A stretch of 64,000 bases of DNA from positions 14,526,001 through 14,590,000 of the forward strand of contig NC_083681.1 of assembly GCF_033118175.1 (NCBI RefSeq), written 5' to 3'. Of the stretch, positions 34,446 through 46,218 are shown one piece after another. The notes under the pieces are model-generated. The model was given only the letters and a program-made list of their open reading frames with translations. It did not search any database and had not been told where the DNA came from. The translations under genes were made by a program, and so were the position numbers. Every line of letters starts with the position of its first letter. Position 1 is the stretch's first letter. The stretch comes from Dama dama. Taxonomy: Eukaryota; Chordata; Mammalia; Artiodactyla; Cervidae.

Positions 34446-34985
34446 TCACCGTTATATATATATACATACATTCTTTTCCATTATATTTTATCCCAGGATG
34501 TTGAATATAGTTCCCTGTGCTATACACTAGGACCTTATTGCTTATTCTTTCTAAACGTAACAGCTTCCATCCACTAATGCCAAAATCCCAGTTCATTTTC
34601 TCCCTCCTCACTCCACGTGGCAACCACAAGTCTGTTCTCTATGTCTATGAGTATATTTCTGTTTTGTAGATAGTTTCATTTGTGCCATATTTCAGATTCC
34701 ACATCTGATTGATATCATTTGTCTTTCTCTTTTTGACTTTCTTCACTTAGTATGATAATCTCTAGTTGCATCCAAGTTGCTGCAAATGGCATTATTTTGT
34801 TCTTTTTACAGCTGAGTAGTATTACCTTATAAATATGTACCACTCACTACTTCTTCCGTCACAAATGTGAGCCATATTTTCAGGATGAATATTTAGCATG
34901 AGTGATAAATAAATCTTGTCATTTGTGAATTACTGGGACTAGGGGGTCAGCATTTCATGCAGTTTACCCAAGTACCACTTGATCA
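34446..34985 (-). mobile_element. Old artiodactyl L1 3' end, second part
   Basis: Continues the L1 of 34172: ATTCTTTTCCATTATATTTT, CCAGGATGTTGAATATAGTT, GGCAACCACAAGTCTGTTC and CAAATGGCATTATTTTGTTC appear in the expected order. The same L1 type recurs at 61790-62680. Confidence 0.85.
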
Positions 34986-35254
34986 TTCATACATCTTTCA
35001 TTCTTCCCTCTGCATGCTGTGTTGCATTTATCACTATTTCTGAGATGTTTGTAGAGTAAATCACTCCACCATATATAAGACTGACTGTGAAAGTACTATA
35101 TCAGATATATTAAAAAATTAAAATAATAAGAGAGTAGATAATTTATTCTGATGGCTGAAATTAGGAAAGTTTCATGGAGATAGGTTTTAAATCAATTAAG
35201 TAAGTTAATCTTAAAGGAGTGATAAGAACAAATATGAACTAGGGTAGGTATGCA

Positions 35255-35497
35255 TGTGTGTGTGCTAAGTCACTTTAGTCGTGTCTGGCTTTTTCACTTC
35301 ACTCATGTCCAACACTTTTCAACCTTTTGGATTGTAACCTACCAGGATCCTCTGTCCATGAGATTCTCCAGGCAAGAATACTGGAATGGGTTGCCAAGCC
35401 GTTTTCAAGGGGATCTTCCCAACCCAGGGATTGAACCAGGGTCTTTTACATCTCTTTCCAGATTCTTTAACATGAGTGCAACCTGGGAAGCCCAGGG
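35255..35497 (-). mobile_element. Bov-tA SINE with extra tail sequence
   Basis: Minus strand. The tail region seems doubled (GTCACTTTAGTCGTGTCTGG, then ACTCATGTCCAACACTTTTC), making the copy about 240 bp long. The head complement ends GCAACCTGGGAAGCCC. Confidence 0.85.
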
Positions 35498-35499
35498 GA

Positions 35500-35925
35500 G
35501 GTACGTTAGTTTTCTATTACTGCTGTACCAATGTATCAAAAATTTAGTGTCTTAACAAATAATTATTATTTTATACTTTTGCTGTTCAGAAATCCAACAT
35601 GGATCTTAATGGGCTAATCTCAAGGTAGTATCAAGGCTTCACTCCTTTCTGGAGGCTTTAGAGCGGAATTCATTGGATTATCCTGTCTAGCTTCTCACAA
35701 TCCTGTTTTTTTCTGAGCCCTGCCTCTTTTCTGAATTTTATAAGCCAGAAACACCAGGTTGCCTCCTCATTTTGCCATCTTACCAACTCTTTTCTATGAG
35801 TCCCTTTACAACTTTTAAGGACCCTTATTATCACACTGGGGCCTCCTGCATAATCTAGGATACTTGCCCTCTTTTAAGGTCAGCTGATTGTCACTCTTAA
35901 TTTCATTTGCAACCTTTTTTTCCAT
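35500..35925 (+). mobile_element. Ancient mammalian repeat, family unsure
   Basis: Follows the common mammal-wide pattern that opens with a TTAGTTTTCTATTACTGCTG block and continues through TCTGGAGGC, CTAGCTTCT, a GAGTCCCTTT and a GGACCCTTATTATCACACTGGGGCC segment. Class not resolved (possibly a MaLR-type LTR). Confidence 0.5.
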
Positions 35926-35944
35926 GTGCTAAACATATTCACTT

Positions 35945-36197
35945 GTTCTGGGAATTAGGATATACCCCATCACCCTGCTTATTTAGCTGATATGCAGCGT
36001 ACATCATGTTAAATACTGCACTGGATGAAGCACAAGCTGGAATCAAGATTGCTGGGAGAAATATCAATAACCTCAGATATGCAGATGACACCACCCTTAT
36101 GACAGAAAACGAAGAGGAGCTAAAGAGCCTCTTGATAAAGATGAATGAGGAAAGTGAAAAAGCTGACTTTTTCTCAATCAAAAACCTAAGATCATGG
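35945..36197 (+). mobile_element. BovB LINE, first part of a SINE-split copy
   Basis: Starts inside the reverse transcriptase and reads NINNLRYADDTTLMTENEEELKSLLIKM in the frame 36006-36305, keeping YADD. Cut by a Bov-tA at about 36198 and resumed at 36394. Confidence 0.93.
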
Positions 36198-36393
36198 CAT
36201 TCTGCTGGCTCAGCTGGTAAAGAATCTGCCTGCAATGCAAGATACCTGGGTTCAATCCCTGGGTTGGGAAGATCCTCTGGAGAAGGGAAAGGCCACCCAC
36301 TCTAGAATTCTGGCCTGGAGAATTCCTTGAACTGTATAGTCCCTGGGGTCACAAAAAGTCAGATATGATTAAGTGACTTTCACTTTCACTTTC
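36198..36393 (+). mobile_element. Bov-tA SINE nested in BovB
   Basis: Plus strand. Head TCTGCTGGCTCAGCTGGTAA near 36200, body, and a tail TTAAGTGACTTTCACTTTCA. The similar strings ATCATGGCAT (about 36191-36200) and TTCATCACAT (about 36391-36400) suggest a degraded target-site duplication of BovB sequence. Confidence 0.9.
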
Positions 36394-37022
36394 ATCACAT
36401 CCAGTCCCATCACTTCTTGACAAATAGATGGGGAAACAAAGGAAACAGTAACAAACTTTATTTTCTTGGGCTCCAAAATCACTGCAGATGATGACTGCAG
36501 CCATGAAATTAAAAGATGCTTACTCCTTGGAAGAAACCTAGATAGTGTATTAAAAAACAGAGACACTACTTTACTGACAAAGATCCATCTAGTCAAACTA
36601 TGGTTTTTCTAGTAGTCATGTATGGGTGTGAGAGTTGGATCATAAAGAAGTCTGAGAGCCAAAGAATTGATGCTTTCTAATTGTGTTGCTTGAGAAGACT
36701 TGAGAGTCCCTTGGGTTGTAAGGAGATTAAATCAGTCAATCCTAAAGGAAATCAACCCTGAATATTCATTGAAAGGATTAATGTTGAAGCTGAAATTCCA
36801 ATACTTTGGCCACCTTATGAGAAGAGCTGACTCACTAGAAAAGACCCTGATACTGAGCAAGATTAAAAGCAGAAGAAGGGGATGACAGAGGACTAGATGG
36901 TTGGATGGCATCACTGACAAAGATGAGTTTGACCAAACTCCAGGAGATGGTGAAAGATAGGGAAATCTGGCGTGCTACAACCCATGGGGTTGCAAAGAGT
37001 TGGACATGGGTGAGAGACTGAA
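36394..37022 (+). mobile_element. BovB LINE, second part
   Basis: Continues from 36197 to the BovB 3' end near 37022 (GGGTGAGAGACTGAAAAATAA, a degraded tail). Frames are short and out of register, for example 36700-36885 with QSILKEINPEYSLKGLMLKLKFQYFGHLMRRADS. Confidence 0.92.
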
Positions 37023-37170
37023 AAATAACAGTCTTTAGGGGAGGGGGCATTATTCTGCCTAACTCAGCAGGCAATTCTGCTTTCCGATTAATATTGTGAT
37101 TGAGGTGTAATCCTCCAGAAAATGTGAGTATGGTTAAATATTAAAGGGAATTGCAGCAGTACCTTCCTCC

Positions 37171-37205
37171 TTGTTTTTGTTTTTGTTTTGTTTTGTTTTG
37201 TTTTT
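37171..37205. repeat. (TTTTG)n microsatellite
   Basis: TTTTTG/TTTTG units repeated about six times. Confidence 0.9.
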
Positions 37206-39294
37206 AGGTGACTGCATCAAATGCCCATGGAAGAATTCTGTTCTATTGTCCTACAAATATTAAGAGTAAAGGGAATGTCTATGGAGTGATTTCACACAAA
37301 GTTTGCCTGTGCAATCTGATTGACTCCAAAAGTTTTGTTATATATGGAAACTTGTTTCTGAAAGCATCTACATGACTAAGTGCCTTCTCTCCACAGCAGT
37401 GAGTGTTTCATGAGAAAAGATTATATATGGTCACTGCTTCCCTCAGACTACTATAGTCATTTGGAAATCAAGTTTCCTTTTCAACCTCTACCTTGTCTTT
37501 GGAAAAAAGCTGTATGTCTGTATATATTGAGAAGCAAATAACGTCAGAGGATGAAACCAATCAGAAAAATTCTCCAAATGTATCAAATAATATTAAAATT
37601 TACTTATTTTAAAAATATTTGTAACCCCAAAATTTTATTGACTAGCATTAACTACAGTTATGGCAAAGAATCTTGGGACAGAGAAGGGAAATTAACATGT
37701 AAATTACTTTGTTGTATTTGCAGCAGGTGAGCTGTTTAACAAAATCAAGACAAATGACTCTGCTTTAAATCTACCCCAGATTTATTGCAATATGTTCTAT
37801 TTCATTATCAGTACATTTTATTACCTAATAGAATTGTTCAGTAGTAATGTCCTCCCAACCTACCAGATCTTTTTTTTTTTTTTTTTTTTTTAATGCTCAT
37901 GAAGCTTTTTTGAATGAGGTTTTGATTAAAGTGAGCAGATTACAGAAGGACATGCAAAATAATAGAATTGATTCATAGAGTGAATAGGACTCAGGCAAAA
38001 TCATACAAAATGATTGAAAGGAGTGATGCAGTCAAATGTAAGCTCTCTGAAATGCCTTGGTGAAAGGTTCCAAATCAAACTCTTTTTTTTTTTTTTTTTT
38101 TTACATAAAAGAGAAAAGAAAATAAAAAATCTCACCTCTTTAGGAACTAGCTTCCATATCAAGATCAATGAAACACGACTAGTTGGACTCAATTCAATTA
38201 ATTGCTGACTACAATTGAAATATGTCCTGTGCATCCGCTGAAATTTCTCCCTTGGCCATTATAAACATATACTCTCCTGCTCCTCACACAGGCATCTTCA
38301 GAATCCAGTCTACTTTGTGTCATACCTTTATAGACAATTACATCTTTCTTGAGGTATCATGTGCACTGTATTTTATAGTGCTCCAGGTGAAGTCTTACTG
38401 CTTCATATATAATAAGACCATCTCTTTGATTTATACTTTATTTCTCTAGAATTCAACTTGCTTCTTACAATATAGAATTATAGTGAATTTCAAGCCATGA
38501 GGAATAGTTTTGCAATAACTCCCAAATTCATTTTGCAACTGATTGTTGCAGGATTCTTTTTTTTTTTTTTTCCTACTAAGATTTATCAGAATTTGTCACT
38601 CTATTTGGTATGAACTAAATTTTAGCAGCATCTTAGTAAATGCATTGAAAAAAAAGCTTTTCCTCAACTTTTTGTTCCTTTTTTTTTTTTTTTTAACGTA
38701 TTAAGTCTTCTGTCTACAATCATTTTCAAACTAAAGTATACTTCTTTAATACACTGAGCAGAAATTGGTGAAAATTTCTAGGTATATTTTACTCCTTGAT
38801 AATTTGATAAAAACAAAAGTAGCTGAAAAAGAGCCTTTGATTTAAAAATGCAAGTAGACAAATGCTTGAAAGGACAGTCAAAAAAAAAAAAAAACCAAAA
38901 ACCTTTTTTCTCCCTTTATTCCTTCTTTCTTCACCATTCCAACTTTTCAGAAAGTATAGTTCCATCACTTTCCCATGATCAGTGTCAGTTTCTCTCCTAA
39001 TCCTCACATTTATTTGGCCCCATCATTTTTTAGACTGGAAAGCAGAAAACCAATATGTTTGAATAACATATAGAAAAAATATATTTTAACAATATCTGTA
39101 TTGATATGGATAATAAAGACCAACAGAAATTTTCTATAGTATGAAAACCACAAAAATAGCCAAAAGGAAAAGATTTTAGGACTTGTTTATCTCCTATTAA
39201 AATATAATCTATTGTTCTCTCCTTTACCTATTGAAATAGTGCTATAATGAATATGTCAGTAAAATGGCTGCTTTTGAATTTTGGATTTCCAATA
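37206..39294. other. Mostly unique AT-rich DNA with several poly(T) and poly(A) tracts
   Basis: About 2.1 kb without a recognised gene or repeat body. Homopolymer tracts occur at 37870-37891 (T22), about 38082-38102 (T), about 38558-38571 (T), about 38680-38694 (T) and 38881-38894 (A). They may be tails of very old or very short retro-insertions. Frames of 60-77 codons run through the tracts and have no motif. Confidence 0.5.
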
Positions 39295-39986
39295 GTGGGA
39301 GAGTCAATTCCTAGGCAGGTTGATAAAAGTCCAGGGTTCCCAAGGAGGGGAGAGGGGTCTGGGTCTCTCAAAGAGGAGATAGGGGTCTGAAATTCTCAAG
39401 GAGGAGGAAAGGACAAATGTCTTTTTTTTTTTTTTTTTTTTCTCTCTGCATTCCTTAGTCTTAGTCACATAAAACTTTTTAAATTTTTTTTTTTCTTTAA
39501 GCCAGGAGCTGATGATTTCACAACAAACAACTTGGTTTCAACTATGTACCAAGGATTATATAACAATGATATATCCTGCTTGAGGACAGTTTCTCCTTCC
39601 TGAAAACCTTCTGACTAATCTTATTACTTTAAAATGTATATTATAGGGATGGATCTGGTAAGATCTTTCTATTGTTAAGTTCTAATCCTGTTACGTTAAA
39701 AAATAAATTCTGGGAGTGGGTCTAGTAAAATTTTACAACCTTGAGACATTCTTTGGATTTATTGTAATAACTAATTTTAAAAGTATATAACTCCCTTGCT
39801 AACACTAGCCAGACGGCACTCTCTGTCCCCCTTCTGATGTTTATGTCAGAAACTTCCTTTGTCCCTTTTCATACTTTAATAAAACTGTTACACAAAAGCT
39901 CTTGAGTGATCAAGCCTAGTGCCTAGTCCTGAAGCTAAATCTTCTTTGGAGATCACAACATCCTTTGGAATCCAACATCCTTCACA
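39295..39986 (+). mobile_element. Solo LTR of a bovid endogenous retrovirus
   Basis: 692 bp bounded by TGGGAG at the left and CTTCACA at the right, the TG...CA ends of a retroviral LTR. A TATATAA box lies at 39784-39790 and an AATAAA signal at 39878-39883, followed by an R/U5-like CTCTTGAGTGATCAAGCC block and GGAGATCACAACATCC. A T20 tract (39421-39440) has grown in the U3 part. No internal retroviral sequence or second LTR is present. I could not match a clear target-site duplication, so the outer limits may be off by a few bases. Confidence 0.75.
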
Positions 39987-40662
39987 GTAAGCAATCAGGA
40001 GTCTGGAGAAGGAAAATAAGAAAAGGCTTCACAAAGGGAGAGGTCAGAGGAGCCCAGGTTTTAAAAGGCCATGTAAACAATAATGAAGGCAGTTTTGTTA
40101 GACTGCCTTTATCCAACCTGAGAGAACATTGTGTGTCTCAATGACCAAAGAACTGTAAAGAGCCACAGAGTACCCAGAGTCCACTCAGAAGAGTTCCTTT
40201 ACTAGCTGTCTTCCTTGTTTTTGTCCTGTGAATACCTCTCATGGAAAGTAATCAATATATCATGGTTTTATTTGTCCAGGAAGAATAAAATCTATCTGCG
40301 GCATCAACCATCTCAAACAGTTTTCTCCTTTATCAAAGACTAAGTTCTCTCCAACAAAGAGTTCCATGAACATCTAACCTTATATTTGAGCGGACTGAAT
40401 GGAATCAGTTTGAGATATCCCCTCACATTTGCACAGTTGTGAAAACACAACATGAAACAATATTTCTGAATTATTAATTAAATATCAAAGGTATTATAAG
40501 GAAGGTATCATTCTTTAAAAAAGGAATCAATTGTTAACATGACACCTAACAGGAAGTTATTCTTCTTCACAGAAGGGAGTGAAATATCCTATTACTTAGG
40601 ACAACACATTGCCAAATGAGAAAACAAGTAAGAATTGCTCAGATTGGGGAAATATCCATTTT
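39987..40662. other. Unclassified unique sequence
   Basis: No retroviral coding sequence follows the LTR. No repeat or exon recognised. Confidence 0.45.
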
Positions 40663-40945
40663 GTTAATTTATTTATTTTTAATTGAAAGATAATTGTTTT
40701 ACAGTAATGTGTTGGTTTCTGTCAAACCTCAGCATGAATCAGCCATAGGTATACATATGTCCCTCCCTCTTGAACCCCCTCCCAACTCCCTCTCCATCCC
40801 ACCCCTCTAGGTTATTACAGAGCCCCTGTTTGAGTTCCCTGAGTCTACAGCAAACTCCCATTGGCTACCTATTTTACACATGGTAATGTATGTTTCCATG
40901 TTAGTCTCTCCATACATCCCACCCACTTCTTCTTTTCATAGTATC
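40663..40945 (-). mobile_element. Ruminant L1 3' UTR
   Basis: Complement of an L1 tail: TTTTTAATTGAAAGATAATTG, CATGAATCAGCCATAGGTAT, a CCTCCC-rich run and CAAACTCCCATTGGCTACC. 5'-truncated. Confidence 0.85.
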
Positions 40946-40983
40946 ATCAAATCAGTTTATCAATCATAGTAACCATCGTTCTC

Positions 40984-41007
40984 AAAAAAAAAAAAAAAAA
41001 AAAAAAA
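40984..41007. repeat. A24 homopolymer
   Basis: Uninterrupted A run between CGTTCTC and CCACAATTTC. Its orientation is opposite to the neighbouring L1 tail, so it is not that element's poly(A). Confidence 0.9.
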
Positions 41008-41744
41008 CCACAATTTCTTGTTATTTTAAAGTCCTGACTGAACTCCTTTCACCATTACTATGCAGAGATTATTAAGGGTACATTCAATTAGGATCTTGAC
41101 AGTCAAAGTTTATCAATCATCAGAAAAAGGATATTAATAGTGCTATATACAGTTAGGGTTAGGAGGTAATATGTCATGATAGCCAAAAACCACAGGATAT
41201 GAAGTCATAGAACAGCCTGAACTTACCCTCTGCATTAAAAATCCAGCTTTCTCGTATGCACAGCTAACATATTAAGGGAAATGATTGTATTAATAAAATT
41301 ACCTGTATTATTACATGCCAGACATCACAGTGGCTGATTTGTAAATATTATCTATAATATATAAGCATGTTTTGCTCTTGTTATTTTCTTTATCTGCCTC
41401 ATCTTTCTACTTTTACTCTCTCATATGCATATTCCATTATTTAAACTCCAAAGGCAAATCAAGTGTCATTACTTTGGGATTTTATAATACCTTCTTCCAT
41501 CTCCAGACCTAAGTAATATTGTTTAATTCCTCCTTCTAATATGTTCCCATAGTACACTGTAGATGATTCTAGTTGTATTTATTCATGTGCTCATACACTT
41601 AAGTGAAATATGAACTTCACAATACACCTTGCATGAGTTTCTCTCCTATTGTTTCAGGTAGTTAGTATAGACTGAAAAAATAGTGGCTTATTGAAGGTGA
41701 GAGTAGATGTCCATGAACTACAACTAGTAAACAAATGAGACCAA
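41008..41744. other. Unclassified unique sequence
   Basis: No repeat or exon recognised; no long frame. Confidence 0.4.
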
Positions 41745-42060
41745 CTGATTATTGTCTGCTGTGAGTGAGGCACGAATTTAGGTACTAGAGATAGAGGAGT
41801 TATCAAAACAAAGTCATTGGCCACAGGGAACTGACTATCTATTGGATGGAGACAGACAATGATCAGACAAGCACAAAAATAAACTCTATTAAATTATGAC
41901 AAGTGCAGAAATAAAAATGAAACAGGTGAGGAGAGAGGTTGCTGAAGTGTGATTTTATACAGGGTAGTGGGAGAAGACTATGTTGACAGTGAGGCTTGAG
42001 TAGAAATCTGATGATAGAACAAAGCAAACTGCATGGGTTCTTGGGGAAGAGAATCAGTAA
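41745..42060 (-). mobile_element. L2 LINE fragment
   Basis: Minus-strand L2 3' region: GGGAACTGACTATCTATTGG, ACAATGATCAGACAAGCA, a TTATGACAAGTGCAGAAATA block and GTGAGGCTTGAGTAGAAATCTG follow the L2 order. Ancient and diverged. Confidence 0.65.
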
Positions 42061-42282
42061 AAGAGCAGAGCAGATTCAAACCCTCCAAGGTTTGAAGCCA
42101 AAGGTTTGACTACAAAGACTATGCTCCTGATTAGTACTTTACCCTTCCTTGTTACGAGGATTAAGTGAGTTACTACATAAGGGCATTTATCATAATGCTT
42201 TCAACAAACCTAACTACTATCAGAAAAATTGTAAATGCTTATGCAGACCAAAGCAGAGTATAGCTGCACAGTCCTTTTTGCT

Positions 42283-42465
42283 CTTCAGTAATCTGCCTGA
42301 AATACAGGAGACCAGGATTTGATCCCTCAGTTGGGAAGATCCCCTGGAGGAAGAAATGGCAACCCACTCCAGTATTCTTACCTGGAGAATTCCATGGACA
42401 GAGGAGCCTGTTGGGCTACAGTCCATGGGGTCACAGAGCCAGACACGACTGAGGGACTAACAGAG
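42283..42465 (+). mobile_element. Bov-tA SINE, 5' end degraded
   Basis: Plus strand. The head is partial (TCTGCCTGAAATACAGGAGA); the body is well kept and ends GACACGACTGAGGGACTAAC. Confidence 0.9.
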
Positions 42466-43175
42466 AATAGTGGTGCTCTATCAGCTTTAAAATTGTGGCT
42501 TATTAATAAATACCTGGAAATAATGTGTTAAAAATAATTACTACTCAGCTTTGAAAATACTGGCAATATAAAATAAATTTTCTTCTCAGGTTATATGATC
42601 TAAGATTAAAAATAAGAGTCAAGGAACAAGAATCAATGGAATTTCCTGAGCAGCCATCGGCAACTATCTTTATAGACGTATGGTTAGCAGATTTTATTCA
42701 GCTGTGTTTTTTAGCCATGAAATTTTCAATAAAATGTAAATAAAAACCTTATCACATAAAATGTCCCCTTATTTGTAGAACCCACCCATTCTAGATCTGC
42801 ATGTGCCCATCAATGTCCTCAATGTGTTCCCAGAACCAAGTGGCAGATCTACCACGCTGCTGGAATATGCCTGTTCTGCCCATGTGATTACACATCCTGA
42901 CTGAAGTTGTAACACCCCATCATTGCAAAATGCTCTGTTGGCACAGCCTCTTTGGGCAGTGGCCAAATGGTTGCTCAGGAATTTACACCTACATGAAGAT
43001 CAGGGAGTCTTCTTGACTGTGAGAGCATAACTCATAGGTAAGTTCAGATGAGCTCAAAGGTACAATATTTTCATGAAGGTCACAGGCAACTGAATTTTGC
43101 TCTCAAGGTGAGGAACTTGAGAGTTGTAACCATCACTAGTATCCGTCAACTCCCTCTGGACCAACATTTTCATTT
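42466..43175. other. Unclassified unique sequence
   Basis: No repeat or exon recognised. The stretch 42770-42965 is less AT-rich and has a 65-codon minus-strand frame without motifs. Confidence 0.4.
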
Positions 43176-43392
43176 AAATGGCCAAGTGGCACTAGTGGTA
43201 AAGAAATTACCTGCCAATACAGGAGACCTGAGTTCAGTCCCTGGGTGGGGAAGATCCCCTGGGGGAGGAAATGACAACCCAGTCCAGTGTTCTTGCCTGG
43301 AGAATCCTTTGTACAGGAAAGCCTGGAGAGCTACAGTCCATGGTATCACAAAAGTGTCAGACACAACTGAAGCAACTTAGCATGCAAGCATC
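43176..43392 (+). mobile_element. Bov-tA SINE
   Basis: Plus strand, variant with head GGCACTAGTGGTAAAGAAAT and the tail ACAACTGAAGCAACTTAGCA typical of one Bov-tA subtype, shared with the copy at 44811. Confidence 0.9.
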
Positions 43393-43749
43393 AGCTTCTG
43401 ATTTCAAATACAGAATCAGTCACTTCCACCCTCTTTCCCAATGCACACTTCTGAGCAATGCCTTCTCTTTCCCTAGAACCATTCCCTCCTGAGAACCTCA
43501 AAGAGGTCCATATGGTGGGCAGACTACTCTGGTCTGCAATAACTTATTTCCCATTATATTCTTTGTAAGAGCCATACCAGTCAACTTTCTTTCCCCAGGT
43601 TTTCCTCCCTCTGAGTCTTAGGTTTTTCAGAAATCTTGCCAACTTATAATTTCTGTCCTTTGTTGGTACAGCCTCTTCTCCTGAAGGCCCAAGTATTCAC
43701 TTTTCCTATATTATTCCTCAGAGAATCCTCTAGATAACAATGTAGATAG

Positions 43750-43925
43750 AATTTAAAATAAATTGTCACATTTAATTCTCACATACAAAAGCAAAAGAAA
43801 AACAAACAAACAAACAAAAACCTGTGTGACAACTAATTATTATTTCCTTTTAAATATAAGACTGGGGTTCAAACAGGTTTAGGTAGTGAATTGATTTTAA
43901 AACCCTTGTTTGCCTTACTGCACTC
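43750..43925 (+). mobile_element. Possible MIR SINE with AAAC microsatellite
   Basis: Weak MIR-like order: CACATTTAATTCTCACA, a TTATTATTTCCTTTTAAATATAAG block and GGTTCAAACAGGTTTAGGTAG. A CAAA microsatellite (43799-43820) sits in it. Confidence 0.4.
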
Positions 43926-44810
43926 TCACTTTTTCCTTATGATATGCTAGAAAATAAGAAAATGATTGTGGGTAATAGCATTCAAGAAGCCAGAGGTGGG
44001 CTTGTCTAGTGCTAGGACTTACTGTAGCTCAAGTCAGAGCTGATTCTACCTTTTCCCAAATGGCTCAGGTTTTGTTTTTATATAACCTGATTTAAATTTG
44101 CCCTTTTCTTTTTCTCTTCTGTTCACAGGCATTTTTGTGATGGATAACACAACAGTAAAAAATGCCCTATTTTCAGTTATTGCAATTGCTCATGAAATGC
44201 CATGTCAAGTATTGATATGATTCAATTCTGAGTTTGTTAGTGGAAGAAGACCAAAACAATGCCAAATTCTTATTTTTGATTATTTGAATTACCTTGCAGT
44301 CTAATTGCTGAGAAATGTGATCAGCACTGCCATTGTGTATTTAATGCTTCTTACACTGGCAAAATATTATTGCTAACAGTTTTATATTTTGCATAATAAT
44401 AATATTTATCTTTCTGTAAATACCCAAAAATGTCCTGATTGAGATGCTCTTCAGGTAAAATATACTAAAATAAAAATATAAGCCTATAAACTCACATTTA
44501 AATTTGTCATAAAGTGTCTCTTAGATTGTCAAACTTTGTGCCTTCTTCTAAAAAAAGTATTTTGAAATTCCCCTTTATATCTTGAACTGAAATCTATAGC
44601 TAATGTAAAATGCAGACATGTATAAAAAGAATGTAACCCATTAATTAGAAGATGAATAAAAAATTAATGTCATGTCATTTTCCCCAGAAGCAAAGTTCTC
44701 CTTTGAATCCTTACATAGTAGAAGGGATAAGGAGCTTCCTGAGGTCTCCTCAGAATTGTTAGGAAACAGGGTATGTTACCCCAAAATATGTTTCAATGAC
44801 ATATTGTTTT
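43926..44810. other. Unclassified unique sequence
   Basis: No repeat recognised. A polypyrimidine run ends in an acceptor-like TTCACAG at 44123-44129, ahead of a 26-codon frame (ATG at 44141). There is no other support for an exon. Confidence 0.35.
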
Positions 44811-45034
44811 GAATTCCCATGTGGCATTGGTGGAAAAGAACCTTCCTGCCAATGCAGGAAATGTAAGAGATGTGGGTTCAGTACCTGCATCAGGAAGATG
44901 CCCTGGAGAAGGAAATGACAACCCAGTCCACTGTTCTTGCCTGGAGAATCCCATGGACACAGGAGCTTGGTGGGTTACAGTCCATGGGGTCATAAAGGTT
45001 TGAACATGACTGAAACAACTTAGCACATACAGTT
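44811..45034 (+). mobile_element. Bov-tA SINE
   Basis: Plus strand, same subtype as 43176 (head TTCCCATGTGGCATTGGTGG, tail GACTGAAACAACTTAGCACA), with a short insertion in the head (AAATGTAAGAGATGTGG). Confidence 0.9.
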
Positions 45035-45436
45035 ATTTAAGAAATGGCCAGTATGAGAATAACACTCTGACTCTTCTGTCTCCCTAAAAACAGGAAATAA
45101 ATCTTACATGAAAGGTATACTCTCTGTATCTAGAGGTAGAAGGACAACTTTGTCACCAAAGATAGGGAATTTGGGACCAAGAAATCTGTATAAATAAAAT
45201 TTATTACTTCTCTTGTTTACTGTCAAATCCAAACTCTGTTTAGATTCTTCATTAATTGGGCACCCAAAACCTAAGTTTCTTTCTCCTGTTAATTCCTCAC
45301 AAATTTATTGTATAAAAAAATATCAAAACTGCTTGCTTTCTCCATCTTTGAGGTCCCATTTCTATGAGGCCTTTGTGCACATGAATTAAAATTTGTTTCT
45401 TTTTCTCCTGTTAATTTGTCTTGTGTCAACTTTACT
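45035..45436. other. Unclassified unique sequence
   Basis: No repeat or exon recognised. Confidence 0.4.
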
Positions 45437-45799
45437 ATTTTTTTTTTCATTTATTTTTATTGGTTGGAGGCTAATTACTTTACAATATTGTAGTGATTTT
45501 TGCCATACATTGACATGAATCAGCCATGGGTTTACATGTATTCCCCATCCCGATCCACCCCCCCACCCCACCTCCCTCTCTACCCGATCCCTCTGGGTCT
45601 TCCCAGTGCACCAGCCCCGAGCAGTTGTCTCATGCATCCAACCTGGGCTGGTGCTCTGTTTCACCCTTGATAATATACATGTTTCGATGCTGTTCTCTCA
45701 AAACATCCCACCTTCGCCTTCTCCCACTGAGTCCAAAAGTCTGTTCTGTACATCTGTGTCTCTTTTTCTGTTTTTAGAACTGCCATATGACCCAGGAAA
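45437..45799 (-). mobile_element. Bovine L1 3' end with a tiny 5' inversion
   Basis: Bases 45437-45774 are the L1 3' UTR on the minus strand, with poly(T), TTATTGGTTGGAGGCTAATT and the CCCATCCCGATCC run. At 45775-45795 about 21 bp of ORF2 coding sequence (TAGAACTGCCATATGACC and a little more) follows on the plus strand, out of place for a simple truncation. TCAACTT at 45426-45432 and 45800-45806 may be the remains of the target-site duplication. Confidence 0.85.
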
Positions 45800-46019
45800 T
45801 CAACTTAATTGCTATTCCAGCCACTAGAACTGAAGAGGGCTAAACGAGGAAACATCCCCCTCCCGAACAGAACCTAAGAACTCCCAAAGGCCCCAGCTTC
45901 TAATATCATTACATGGTTTTAGAATTTCAACATATAAATTTAGGGAACACAGAACATAGCAGGGGTTGAGGGATCTCTCATTCCATCCAAAGGTAATTCT
46001 TGAAGGAGCATCTCAGTAG

Positions 46020-46218
46020 TTAGCCTCATGGCTCAGTTGATAAAGAATCCACCTTCAATGCATAAGACCCGGTTCAATCCCTAGGTGAGGCAAATTCCCT
46101 AGAGAAGGGAATGGCAACCCACACCAATATTCTTGCCTGGAAAATCCAGAGGAGGCTAGTGGGTTACAATCCATGGAATCAAAAAAGTGGACACAATTTA
46201 GTGACCAAACCAACACCT
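46020..46218 (+). mobile_element. Bov-tA SINE, diverged
   Basis: Plus strand; head CCTCATGGCTCAGTTGATAA, tail GTGGACACAATTTAGTGACC. A deletion has removed part of the CCATGGACAGAGGAGCC block. Confidence 0.88.

Noticed and set aside
37870..38894. Series of poly(T)/poly(A) tracts as retrogene tails
   Set aside because: No target-site duplications or gene-like sequence could be matched to any of them.
39295..40662. Possible endogenous retrovirus provirus
   Set aside because: Only one LTR is visible; no gag, pol or env similarity and no second LTR are found downstream.
40663..41007. L1 tail at 40663 and the A24 tract at 40984 as one inverted L1
   Set aside because: The A tract lies beyond the truncated end with unrelated sequence between, and no duplications were found to join them.
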